DNA of 64,000 nt from JAJPHI01 sp035541875 (lineage in GTDB: Bacteria > Desulfobacterota > Binatia > Binatales > Binataceae). This document shows positions 27,765-36,195 of this stretch, one piece after another (the first letter of the stretch is position 1; the number at the start of each line of letters is the position of its first letter). A model generated the notes under the pieces. The model was not told where the DNA came from, ran no database searches, and was given only the letters and a program-made list of their open reading frames with translations. Made by a program: the position numbers and the translations under genes. The stretch is taken from NCBI GenBank assembly GCA_035541875.1, contig DATKML010000011.1, forward strand, positions 1 to 64,000. The letters are read 5' to 3'.

Positions 27765-28393
27765 GCTCCCGCTGCAGCGTCTAACGCCAGCAGCGATCGC
27801 ACCTTGGCGCGCAGATCCGGTGCGCGCACCACGTCGGTGATAATCGCGGCCGCATCGGCGCCAGCCTCTATCACCCCCGGCATCGTGGCCTCGGTAATAC
27901 CGCCGATTGCCACGATTGGCAACCTGACCGCACGTCTGACCTCCTGAAGTCTGGAGAGACCCTGTGCGTTCTTCACATCCTTCAATCCGCCCGAGTAGAT
28001 TGCACCGAAGCCGATATAGTCGGCACCGCCGGCTTCGGCCGCCCGCGCCTGATCGACGGAGTGGGTCGAAACCCCGATCAACCGGTTAGGGCCGACGAGT
28101 TTTCGCGCTGCATCAAGCGGCAGATCGCCCTGCCCGACGTGAACCCCGTCCGCTTCTGACAGCATCGCGATATCGACCCGATCGTTAATGATCAGTTGCG
28201 CACCCGCTGCGCGGCAGATCGGCACGATCGCACGCGCTGCCGCCAGAAAATCCCGCGCGCACAGGTCTTTGAGTCGCAATTGCAGGATACGCGCGCCCGC
28301 TTCGATCAGCATTCGGGCGAGTTCGACCGGTTCGTGACCACCCGTCGGATCGATCATGGCGTAAAAGTGCGACGGCATCTTCATCGGAGTCAC
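27761..28393 (-). CDS. thiE: Thiamine phosphate synthase ThiE
   Basis: A 210-residue TIM-barrel enzyme that joins hydroxymethylpyrimidine diphosphate and thiazole phosphate to form thiamine monophosphate. Seen: RILQLRLKD near residue 36, LIINDRVDIAMLSEADGVHV then GQGDLPL (the diphosphate and pyrimidine site), IGVSTHS, and a late IVAIGGIT and AGADAAAIITDV for phosphate binding. The loop that is usually PT-x-(T/S)-K is here YSGGLKDVKNAQG, an atypical version. The start is GTG at 28393, overlapping the stop of the NtrC-type regulator gene by 4 nt (GTGA), so the two are translationally coupled. thiD lies far away at 54.9-55.7 kb. Confidence 0.93.
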   Translation of the reverse strand: MTPMKMPSHFYAMIDPTGGHEPVELARMLIEAGARILQLRLKDLCARDFLAAARAIVPICRAAGAQLIINDRVDIAMLSEADGVHVGQGDLPLDAARKLVGPNRLIGVSTHSVDQARAAEAGGADYIGFGAIYSGGLKDVKNAQGLSRLQEVRRAVRLPIVAIGGITEATMPGVIEAGADAAAIITDVVRAPDLRAKVRSLLALDAAAGA

Positions 28394-29847
28394 GTTCCTG
28401 GAGTTCGAGTAATCGATATACCGTGGTCGGCGAGCTTCTTGCGCAGCGTGTTGCGATTCAACCCAAGAATCCGCGCCGCCTGGACCTGATTACCGCGCGC
28501 CCGAGCGAGTGCCAACTCGATTAGCGGTTTCTCCAGTTCAGCAACTATCCGCTGATGGAGATCGCGCGGTTCGGAGTCACCATCCTCAGCCACCATCTCT
28601 TCAAGACGGCGATAGATCAGCGCGCCGAGCGATGCATCCGAGGGCGGTGCCGGCTTCGACTCGCGCGCGGGACCACCGAGCTCCAAATCAGAGGCACGAA
28701 TCGTCGGGCCCGACGCCATCAGGGCGGCACGCAAGACCGCATTTTCGAGCTCGCGCACATTGCCCGGCCAATCGTAGGCCAGCAATTTGGCTCGCGCGTC
28801 AGGCGCGACCGTATGTGGCGGAGCACCCATCTCACGGGTCGCCTTAGCCAGGAAAAAATTGGTGAATTCCTCAATATCCTCGCGACGCTCGCGCAGCGGT
28901 GGGATTCTAATCGGCACGACTCGGAGGCGGAAATAGAGATCTTCGCGGAAGCGCCGCTCGGCCACGGCGATTTCGAGGTCCTGATTGGTCGCGGCGATCA
29001 CTCGCGCCTGCGTGCGAATTACCTCCGAACCGCCGACGCGTGAAAACTCGCGCTGCTGCAGAACCCGTAGGAGCTTAGGCTGCAACTCCAGCGGCATATC
29101 ACCGATTTCATCGAGGAAAATCGTCCCTCCGGCGGCCTGCTCAAACTTGCCGATCCGCCTTTCGGTGGCGCCAGTAAATGAGCCTCGTTCATGGCCGAAG
29201 AGTTCGCTTTCGAGCAGTCCCTGCGGAATCGCCGAACAGTTCACCGCTACGAACGGCCCACGCCCACGGGGCGATTGCCGATGGATCACCTCAGCAAAAT
29301 GCTCTTTACCGGTGCCGCTTTCGCCGGTGAGCAGCAGGGTCGCATCGGTGGCAACCACCTTCCCGACCTGCTTGAAGACCTCCTGCATTGCCGCACTGCG
29401 GAACAGAATTTGTCCGCCCAGCCGACCGGTCAACGGATTTTCCGATCGGGCCAGATTGGCGGCCTCGGCCGCAACTTCGACCGCGCGACCGACAGCGTCG
29501 ACGACCAAATCGAGGTTTTCAAAAGGCTTCGTCAGATAGTCGTGCGCGCCGCGACGCATCGCCTCGACAGCGTTGTTCATCGTGCTCGCCGCCGTGATGA
29601 CGATAACGCGGGTGGTCGATCCGGCTTCGCGCGCCTTGGAGAGGACTTCCAGCCCACCAGGGCCGGGCATCATGATATCGAGAAGCGCCGCTGCGTGGCG
29701 ATTGGAAGTCAGAGCCTGCAACGCAGTCTGGCTGTCGGCCGCCTCCTCAACCATATAACCGGCGAGTTCCAGCCGATGGCGCAATATCATCCGGATACCC
29801 GGATCGTCATCTGCAACGAGAATCGAAGAAGCGGCTTTATGTTCCAT
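28390..29847 (-). CDS. NtrC-family sigma-54-dependent response regulator
   Basis: A 485-residue activator with three domains. The receiver (about 8-120) has acidic DDD at 13-15, phospho-acceptor Asp57 (LLDIMMPGPGG) and Lys107 (LTKPF). The AAA+ domain has Walker A GESGTGKE (175-182) and the sigma-54 contact loop ERGSFTGAT (221-228), a GAFTGA variant with Ser for Ala; Walker B is GTIFLDEIGDMP and the arginine-finger region is FREDLYFRLR. The Fis-type helix-turn-helix at the end (about 455-480, NQVQAARILGLNRNTLRKKL) matches NtrC closely, so it probably belongs near NtrC/NtrX. No sensor kinase gene is adjacent, which leaves the signal unknown. It is coupled by overlap to thiE. Confidence 0.95.
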   Translation of the reverse strand: MEHKAASSILVADDDPGIRMILRHRLELAGYMVEEAADSQTALQALTSNRHAAALLDIMMPGPGGLEVLSKAREAGSTTRVIVITAASTMNNAVEAMRRGAHDYLTKPFENLDLVVDAVGRAVEVAAEAANLARSENPLTGRLGGQILFRSAAMQEVFKQVGKVVATDATLLLTGESGTGKEHFAEVIHRQSPRGRGPFVAVNCSAIPQGLLESELFGHERGSFTGATERRIGKFEQAAGGTIFLDEIGDMPLELQPKLLRVLQQREFSRVGGSEVIRTQARVIAATNQDLEIAVAERRFREDLYFRLRVVPIRIPPLRERREDIEEFTNFFLAKATREMGAPPHTVAPDARAKLLAYDWPGNVRELENAVLRAALMASGPTIRASDLELGGPARESKPAPPSDASLGALIYRRLEEMVAEDGDSEPRDLHQRIVAELEKPLIELALARARGNQVQAARILGLNRNTLRKKLADHGISITRTPGT

Positions 29848-29932
29848 CCGAGCTTGCTATTCGCACTTAAAGTTTAACGGAAATGCGCAACTCCAAGCGA
29901 GGAGCAGGTGGTTATCAGCCAAAAGATGATAA

Positions 29933-31078
29933 TCACGACGCGACGATTTTTCCGGCGATTCGGGCGAGACCTTCCAGGCCGACCGCACCGGAACCGAGCT
30001 CGGGAACCACCATCAATTCGATTCCATTAGACAGCTCGCGCGCAAAGCCTGCGATGCGTTCGATAGCTGCCTCCTGCTCTTCGACATAGCCTTGCAGAAA
30101 ATCGAGCACCGGACCCGTTTGATGTTGCATCTGCTGATGGCTCGACGCGGTCCGAATCCCTGCAATCGCCTGCCGATAACGGCTCGACCGCCGACCCCTC
30201 GCCTTGACCATTTCCGCATCACCTGCGCGATTAATCACCACCGCGACGAGCTTCAGGCGGCGCGCCTTGAGTTCACGGACCAACGCGGTCGCCTCCTCCA
30301 GCCGGTCGTGGGCGGCAGTCGTAACCAGAACGAATTTCACCGCCGCGGAGTGCAGCAAGGCATTGGCGGATCGCATCCGCTCGACGATCGCATCTAGCGA
30401 TTCACCGGTATCGGCAAAGAAGTCCGCTATGGCCAATAAGGGGCGTGCCCCAGCGACCTTTTCCAACTCGGCGACCACTCGCCGTGCGAGCCGGTCAGCC
30501 AGATTGAATCCGCTGCTTTTGCTGAGTTTCGTCCAACTCACGATAAACTGCGCGGACCGTGAGCCAAGCAGTTTGATCAGATTCTCCGGCGCCTCGATGA
30601 AGTCGAACGTCTGGATTGCGGGCGGCGTGTCCACGATCTCGATATCGAACTGCCCGCTTTCGTGGAGCGAATAGAGCTGCTCCAGCGAGGCGTAGTTCTC
30701 CGCACCGGCGAAGTCCGTCGTCAGGTTACGATAGAAAGTATTCGCGAAGATGCGCTGCTGCACCGCCGGATCGGTCACGAAGCGCGCCACGAAACTGTCC
30801 CAGGTCGCCTTCGTATCTTGCATCATCGCGAAGAATTGCGGATGCGGATCGAGGCCTGCACTGCGTAGCCTCCGCGGATCGATACGGGTTGGGGTTGTGC
30901 CAAGACGCGGCAAGCCAAGGGCGTCGCGGAGTCGTCGCGCCGGATCGACCGTGATCACGCCGGAGCGATAGTTCGCCTGAGCGCTCGCGAGTCCAAGCGC
31001 GGCCGCGATCGTCGTCTTGCCGACACCGCCCGGCCCCAGAACAACAATCACGGAACCCGATTTCAGGAATTTCTTCAC
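29933..31078 (-). CDS. ArsA/Get3-like anion-pump-type ATPase
   Basis: A 381-residue P-loop protein of the ArsA/MinD/SIMIBI class. The nucleotide loop GPGGVGKTT (15-23) is a deviant Walker A in which the signature lysine of GKGGVGKT is replaced by proline. SGVITVDPARRLRDALG is the switch I region and EIVDTPPAIQTFDFIEAPE is switch II. No arsenic-binding cysteine triad is visible, so an arsenite pump is unlikely. Such single-domain proteins occur widely in Actinobacteria and Deltaproteobacteria, often in pairs; no second copy is adjacent here. The start is GTG at 31078 with a weak ribosome binding site. Function is inferred only at the ATPase level. Confidence 0.85.
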   Translation of the reverse strand: MKKFLKSGSVIVVLGPGGVGKTTIAAALGLASAQANYRSGVITVDPARRLRDALGLPRLGTTPTRIDPRRLRSAGLDPHPQFFAMMQDTKATWDSFVARFVTDPAVQQRIFANTFYRNLTTDFAGAENYASLEQLYSLHESGQFDIEIVDTPPAIQTFDFIEAPENLIKLLGSRSAQFIVSWTKLSKSSGFNLADRLARRVVAELEKVAGARPLLAIADFFADTGESLDAIVERMRSANALLHSAAVKFVLVTTAAHDRLEEATALVRELKARRLKLVAVVINRAGDAEMVKARGRRSSRYRQAIAGIRTASSHQQMQHQTGPVLDFLQGYVEEQEAAIERIAGFARELSNGIELMVVPELGSGAVGLEGLARIAGKIVAS

Positions 31079-31241
31079 GCAGGCGGCTAACTCGAGGTGC
31101 CCCTAGGATAGCATCGAGCGGCGCAGCACGCATCGCGAGCGCTATCCACAGCTTCGTTGATAGGTATTCGAGTCATCGATGGATAAGACCGATCAGGACA
31201 CGTAAATTTAAAGGGATACGTCGGATGCAGAGGTTGGGCGG

Positions 31242-32624
31242 ATGGAGTTGTTAGCGGTTCTCATCGGTATGCTTGTGGGCGGTGGAGTTGGATGGATTCT
31301 CTCTGCCGTGCGAACACGAACCAAGTGCGATGTGCTGTTGCGGGGTGCCGAGGCGCTGGCTGCGGCCGGATCAGCCGAAAACGCCTCGTTGCGCAGCGAG
31401 CTCACGACCCGCCGCGCTGAGACGGAAGACCTGCGCACCAAGCTAGAAGCGGCCACGACAGCGCGTGCGGCACTCGAGGCGCGGGCCGATGAGATGAATC
31501 GGCGCTTCGAAGAGCAGCGTGCGCTGCTCGAAAACGCCGAGCGCAAGTTCGCCGACACCTTCAAGTCGCTCGCCGCCGAAGTCCTCCAATCAAGCAACGA
31601 CAGCTTCCTGACGCTCGCCGGCGAGCGGTTCGCTTCGATTCAAAAACAGGCTGCCTCTGAACTCGACGCCCGCCGCACCAGCATCGATCATCTCGTGTCC
31701 CCGGTTAAGGATTCGCTGGCGACCCTCGATCGCGAGATTCGGCGGATCGAAAATGAACGGCGGGGCGCGACCGACGTTCTTACAGACCAGCTCAAGTCGC
31801 TCAGTTCCCAAACGAATCGACTGGTGGATGCGCTCAAGACACCGACCGTTCGTGGGCGATGGGGTGAAGTTCAACTGCGCCGGGTAGTAGAGATCGCCGG
31901 GATGGTCGAGCGATGTGACTTCTCCGAGCAATCGCATCTGGTAACGGACGAGGGTCGACTGCGCCCCGACATGACGGTGCGGCTGCCCGGCGGTAAGAGC
32001 GTGGTCGTCGATGCGAAGGCGCCGCTTCAGGCATACATGGAAGCAATCGAAGCTGAGGCAGAGATTGAGCGCGCGGCGAAAATGCGGGATCACGCACGCC
32101 AGATTCGATCGCATATCGATCAACTGAGCGCCAAAGCTTACTGGGACGCACTGGAGCGTGCACCTGAATTCGTCGTGCTGTTCCTTCCCGGCGAGATGTT
32201 CTTCAGCGCCGCTCTGCAGCAAGACCCAACCTTGATTGAAGATGCGGCGGCGGCACGAGTCATTCTCGCAACGCCGACGACGCTAATCGCACTACTGAAG
32301 GCCGTCTCATTTGGATGGCGGCAGGAGCAACTAGCCGAGAACGCGGAACGTATCAGCGAACTCGGCCGAACCCTCTACGAACGAATCACGACGATGACCG
32401 ATCATCTCGCAGCACTCGGTCGGTCATTGCGCAGCGCGACGGAAAGCTACAACCGGGTCGTGGGCTCGATCGAAACACGCGTCTTGCCCTCGGCGCGGCG
32501 TTTCCGGGAATTGGGCGTCAGCACCAAGCAGGAGATCAAGGAACTCGAACCGCTCGATAACTTCCCCCGTCAGCCCGCGCTGGCATTGGAGAATGGCTCA
32601 AGCGAAACGATGAAGGGCAAATAG
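31242..32624 (+). CDS. rmuC: DNA recombination protein RmuC
   Basis: A 460-residue protein with an N-terminal membrane anchor (LLAVLIGMLVGGGVGWILSA, residues 3-22), a long coiled coil to about residue 115 rich in Glu, Arg and Ala, and a C-terminal nuclease-like domain with RmuC marks: TVRGRWGEVQLRRVVEIAGM, then GRLRPDMTVRLPGGKSVVVD and AKAPLQAY. The late APEFVVLFLPGEMFFSAAL and ATPTTLIALLKAVSFGW are also diagnostic. RmuC proteins limit inversion of short repeats and resemble PD-(D/E)XK nucleases; here the D-x(n)-K motif VVVDAKAP is intact. The gene diverges from the ArsA-like gene across a 163-nt gap. Confidence 0.96.
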   Translation: MELLAVLIGMLVGGGVGWILSAVRTRTKCDVLLRGAEALAAAGSAENASLRSELTTRRAETEDLRTKLEAATTARAALEARADEMNRRFEEQRALLENAERKFADTFKSLAAEVLQSSNDSFLTLAGERFASIQKQAASELDARRTSIDHLVSPVKDSLATLDREIRRIENERRGATDVLTDQLKSLSSQTNRLVDALKTPTVRGRWGEVQLRRVVEIAGMVERCDFSEQSHLVTDEGRLRPDMTVRLPGGKSVVVDAKAPLQAYMEAIEAEAEIERAAKMRDHARQIRSHIDQLSAKAYWDALERAPEFVVLFLPGEMFFSAALQQDPTLIEDAAAARVILATPTTLIALLKAVSFGWRQEQLAENAERISELGRTLYERITTMTDHLAALGRSLRSATESYNRVVGSIETRVLPSARRFRELGVSTKQEIKELEPLDNFPRQPALALENGSSETMKGK

Positions 32625-32651
32625 AAAAGGCGGGCCGTGATGCGACCCGCC
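32622..32651 (-). terminator. Intrinsic terminator of the amidohydrolase gene
   Basis: Between two convergent genes, an inverted repeat (GGCGGGCCG against CGACCCGCC, one mismatch) spans 32629-32651. Reading on the minus strand the stem runs into TTTTCTATTT, a good U tract. In the rmuC direction it lacks a T run but could still pause transcription. Confidence 0.72.
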
Positions 32652-32676
32652 CTCTCACTTCGTATTGGCTCCGTTC

Positions 32677-33948
32677 TTACGCTGCTTTGGCCGTCACCTT
32701 CGACGGGGACAGTTCGCACTCGATAAACTTGCCGCCCTGCATCACGACATGCAGGTTCTTACGATCCGCAAGCAGTGTGATATCGGCCGACGGATCGCCG
32801 TTCACGACCAGCAAATCGGCCAGCTTGCCGGCTTCGATCGTGCCGAGGTCGTCCTTCATCCCGAGCAGCTCGGCGCCATTCTTGGTCGCCCACTGAATAA
32901 CGTCGATCGCGGGAATACCGGCGCCCTTAACGTAAGCCTCTAGTTCCTTCGCGTAATCACCATGCGGCATCGCTGCTGTACCGAAGTCGTCACCGACCAC
33001 CAACTTGACGCCGGCCGCCTGCGCCTTCGGCAGCACGCGGTAACACTGCTCCAGGCCTTTCTCCATCTCGTCGACGCCAGGGAATGCCGCCTTACCGGTA
33101 CGACGCTTCTGCTCGACCATCATGTAGGGAAAGTAGAGACTCGGCACGACGAAGGTGCCCTGCTTCACAAAGCCTTCGATACACTCCTCGTCCATCATAT
33201 CGGCGTGATCGATCACGTCGATACCTGCGTCGAGCGCCGCCATGATGCCGCGCTTGGAGCAGATATGGCCGCGAATTTTCGCATTGCGCTCGTGAGCCGC
33301 GTCAGCTGCCGCATCGAGTTCGGCCTGTGTCATTGTCATCACGTCCGTCGGCCATGAGAGCCCGTGGCCGCCGGTCGGATAGAGCTTGATAATCTCGACG
33401 CCCTGCTTGATCTCGTCACGCACTGCCTTACGGAACTCGTCGGGGCCGTCGCAGATGAGCCCGAGCCCTTCCATCCCAAGCTTCCACCACGACGGATGGA
33501 AATCGACCGAATCGCCGGTCGTAACGATATCGCGACCGCCGGCGAGGAAGCGCGGACCCTGGACCAAGCCGGCGCGGATCGCCTTCTTCAACGTCACGTC
33601 GATATTGTGGAGGGTGCCAGCGCCGACTGCGCCGGTAAATCCGGATTTGAGCAACAGCTCCGCATTACGCGCGGCTATCAGTGTCAGGTAGGTCGGCGGA
33701 TGCTTCAGATCGAGATCGATCAGAGTCGCGACGTTGTCGTAAGCAACGTGATAGTGGCACTGCACCATCCCAGGCATCAGGGAGCGGCCGTTAAGATCGT
33801 AAACCGTATCCTGCGTAGTCGGTTTCGGTGCGTCACCGTTGGTGCCGACTGCCGTGATACGTTCGCCCTCCACCACCACCGTCGCGTTTTTGCGCGGCGC
33901 ATTGATTCCATCGATAAGATTGGCTCGTCGAAAGAAGGTCCGTCCCAT
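32677..33948 (-). CDS. Amidohydrolase (imidazolonepropionase-like)
   Basis: A 423-residue metal-dependent hydrolase. The beta-sandwich N terminus (RRANLIDGINAPRKNATVVV) leads into the HxH metal motif CHYHVAY (His65, His67). A lysine that can be carboxylated lies in VEIIKLYPTGG, further metal histidines in IRGHICSKRG and VIDHADMMDE, and the catalytic aspartate in VVGDDFGTA. The end returns to the sandwich (GTIEAGKLADLLVVNGDPS). This group includes prolidase-like and aryl-amide hydrolases; the substrate is unknown. The start codon at 33948 has GGGAGG about 9 nt upstream. It is divergent from the LLM monooxygenase gene, and a shared regulatory gap of 167 nt suggests a common theme in xenobiotic or amide breakdown. 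Confidence 0.9.
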   Translation of the reverse strand: MGRTFFRRANLIDGINAPRKNATVVVEGERITAVGTNGDAPKPTTQDTVYDLNGRSLMPGMVQCHYHVAYDNVATLIDLDLKHPPTYLTLIAARNAELLLKSGFTGAVGAGTLHNIDVTLKKAIRAGLVQGPRFLAGGRDIVTTGDSVDFHPSWWKLGMEGLGLICDGPDEFRKAVRDEIKQGVEIIKLYPTGGHGLSWPTDVMTMTQAELDAAADAAHERNAKIRGHICSKRGIMAALDAGIDVIDHADMMDEECIEGFVKQGTFVVPSLYFPYMMVEQKRRTGKAAFPGVDEMEKGLEQCYRVLPKAQAAGVKLVVGDDFGTAAMPHGDYAKELEAYVKGAGIPAIDVIQWATKNGAELLGMKDDLGTIEAGKLADLLVVNGDPSADITLLADRKNLHVVMQGGKFIECELSPSKVTAKAA

Positions 33949-34115
33949 CGCCTGTGTCCTCCCGGAGGGCTGTCTCCCCTGCCCTATTATCTTGATTCGG
34001 TTATCGATCGCATTGATCGACTTGTCAAATCGGTTTTGCGCGCAGTCGCTTGCACCATCGGACGATCTTGCACTAAGGGTTGCGAGAACCTGAGCGATCA
34101 GCGAGGGAACCGCCT

Positions 34116-35327
34116 ATGTTCATCATGCGATTCACGGAACGCCCGTACGTTGCGTACACCGAAGGGGATGTGCGCGAGAGCTTTCGTAGTGCGGTCCGAT
34201 TGACCTTCTCGAATAGCCATTTCGATCCGCACCTCGGCGCCGACCTCTACAATGAATATCTCGACGAATATCAATCCGCCGAGGAAGCCGGTTTCGACGG
34301 CCTGATGCTCAACGAGCATCACAACACGCCCACCTGCATGGGTGCCGCGATGAATCTCGAAGCGGCGATTCTCGCGCGAATCACTCGCAAGGCGAAGATT
34401 GTTCTGCTCGGTAACCCGTTGCCGATCTTCGATAATCCGTTGCGTCTCGCCGAAGAGTTGGCCGAGATCGACATGATCTCGCGCGGACGTCTCGTCTCCG
34501 GATTCGTGCGCGGGACGGGCGTCGAAAGCTGGGCAACCAACACCAACCCGGTGCACAACCGCGAGCGCTTCGAAGAGGCTCACGACCTGGTGCTAAAGAC
34601 CTGGATGCAGCCCGGGCCGTTCCGATGGGAAGGCAAGCATTACCATTTCCGGGTCGTGAATCCCTTCGTGCGGCCGCTCCAGCAACCGCATCCGCCGGTA
34701 TGGATTCCCGGCTTGGGCAGTCCCGAGACGCTCGATTGGGCGGCGCGTCGGCACTATCCGTATATCTATCTGGAGACCGATCCGCTGGTGACGGTGCAGA
34801 TGACTGAGCTTTATCACAAGTCCGCGGCGGAGACGGGTTACGCGCCGGGGCCGCAGAACTTCGGTTATCTGTGGCGCATTCACGTGCAGGATACCGATGA
34901 GAAAGCGATGGAAGTCGGCAAGGGCTTTCTGATCGGCAACGCGGGTATCGGGCGGGTCCCGATGCCAAACGATTTCATGGCACCGGCCGGTTACAACTCG
35001 CGCGAAGGATCAAAGCGCATCCTGCAACAGTACAAGCACTCGATCCGGCCTGACGCTCTGTACGGCGGCGTCGATGCGGCCGGATGGGATGCCGTTGTGG
35101 CCAGCAATCGCGTCGTGGTGGGAAGCCCGAAGACCGTCATCAAAAAGATTCGCGAGGGGCTCGAAATCCTGCGACCCGGAATCCTCGGGATGTGGACCAA
35201 CGATGGCACGATGAGTCACAAGGACACGATGCGGTGTCTGCAACTTATGAAGGACGAAGTACTACCCGCGGTACGCGAGATGGGTAAAGAACTCTCACTA
35301 CCGGGACCCTTCGAACAAGCGCCGTAA
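34116..35327 (+). CDS. LLM-class flavin-dependent oxidoreductase
   Basis: A 403-residue luciferase-like TIM-barrel monooxygenase that uses reduced FMN or F420 and oxygen. Characteristic parts: YNEYLDEYQSAEEAGFDGLM, LNEHHNTPTCMG, then ILLGNPLPIFDNPLRLAEEL-type sequence and DMISRGRLVSGFVRGTG, plus HPPVWIPGLGSPETLDWAAR. The C-terminal VVVGSPKTVIKKIREGLEIL resembles the bacterial luciferase-family end. The start at ATG 34116 follows GAGGG; the frame extends 12 codons upstream without a signal. It leads a plus-strand set with an alpha/beta-hydrolase (gap 43) and a lactonase-like enzyme (gap 30), a layout fitting Baeyer-Villiger-type oxidation followed by ester or lactone opening. That pathway is inference. 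Confidence 0.93.
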   Translation: MFIMRFTERPYVAYTEGDVRESFRSAVRLTFSNSHFDPHLGADLYNEYLDEYQSAEEAGFDGLMLNEHHNTPTCMGAAMNLEAAILARITRKAKIVLLGNPLPIFDNPLRLAEELAEIDMISRGRLVSGFVRGTGVESWATNTNPVHNRERFEEAHDLVLKTWMQPGPFRWEGKHYHFRVVNPFVRPLQQPHPPVWIPGLGSPETLDWAARRHYPYIYLETDPLVTVQMTELYHKSAAETGYAPGPQNFGYLWRIHVQDTDEKAMEVGKGFLIGNAGIGRVPMPNDFMAPAGYNSREGSKRILQQYKHSIRPDALYGGVDAAGWDAVVASNRVVVGSPKTVIKKIREGLEILRPGILGMWTNDGTMSHKDTMRCLQLMKDEVLPAVREMGKELSLPGPFEQAP

Positions 35328-35370
35328 GACGACGCTCTCGACCCATTGGTTCGAACGGAAGGACACGTCG

Positions 35371-36165
35371 ATGGCGACTATCGTACCTGAAACCAACTTT
35401 GTGACCGTAAACGGCGCGCGTATCCATTACCTGAAGGGCGGAAGCGGAGCGCCGCTGGTCTGGATGCACGGAATCGAGGGCAATCTCGGCTGGCTGCGAA
35501 TACACGATGATCTCGCACGCAAGTTCACCGTCTATGTGCCGACTCATCCGGGTTTCGCCGGATCCGATCGGCCATCGTGGCTCGAAACCTTTCTTGATCT
35601 ATCGCGTTTCTATCTTTGGATACTGCAGGAACTGGGTCTGAATCGGGCGACGCTGGCAGGACACTTTATTGGTGGATGGCTGGCGGCTGAGATCGCGACA
35701 ATCTCGCCCCAAGTCGTCGAGCGGCTATTACTGATAGGAGCAGCTGGTATCCGTCCGCACGAGGGCGAGATAACAGATATTTTTCTGCATGGTAATGAAG
35801 GGACGCGACGACTCTCATTCTTCGATACCAAGCAGGTAGCGGATTACGAGCTTCTCTTCGGACGCAAACCGAGTCCCGAAGAGCGCGAAGCGCAGGTGAT
35901 CAATCGCGAGGCAGTGACGCGTTATTGCTGGAAGCCCTACATGCACGATCCGAGTCTGGAGGCTATGCTGGGGCGGCTCCGCAATCTCCCAACGCTGTTG
36001 GTTTGGGGGCGCGAGGATAAGATCGTGCCCATCGCGGCGGGCGAAGCTTATCGGCGCGCGATCGCGGGCGCAGAACTAAAGTTAATCGAGCGATGCGGCC
36101 ATTTCCCGCACTTTGAGCAACCCGACCAATTCATGCGCGTTGTCGCATCGTTCCTCGGGTTATAG
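35371..36165 (+). CDS. Alpha/beta-hydrolase with nucleophile serine replaced by phenylalanine
   Basis: A 264-residue protein of the alpha/beta-hydrolase fold. The oxyanion part LVWMHGIEGNLGW (29-41) is normal; the charge-relay aspartate is in VWGREDKIVP and the histidine in IERCGHFPHFEQP. However, the nucleophile elbow reads LAGHFIGGW (residues 96-103): Phe99 stands where nearly all family members have Ser (GHSxGG). The codon is TTT; TCT would give Ser, one base away. The protein is otherwise well conserved and full length, so it is either a recent loss of function, a sequence error, or a member with non-hydrolytic chemistry. It sits between the LLM monooxygenase and lactonase genes. Confidence 0.9.
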   Translation: MATIVPETNFVTVNGARIHYLKGGSGAPLVWMHGIEGNLGWLRIHDDLARKFTVYVPTHPGFAGSDRPSWLETFLDLSRFYLWILQELGLNRATLAGHFIGGWLAAEIATISPQVVERLLLIGAAGIRPHEGEITDIFLHGNEGTRRLSFFDTKQVADYELLFGRKPSPEEREAQVINREAVTRYCWKPYMHDPSLEAMLGRLRNLPTLLVWGREDKIVPIAAGEAYRRAIAGAELKLIERCGHFPHFEQPDQFMRVVASFLGL

Positions 36166-36195
36166 AGACGAATCGCAGGTAAGGAGACTTAATCA

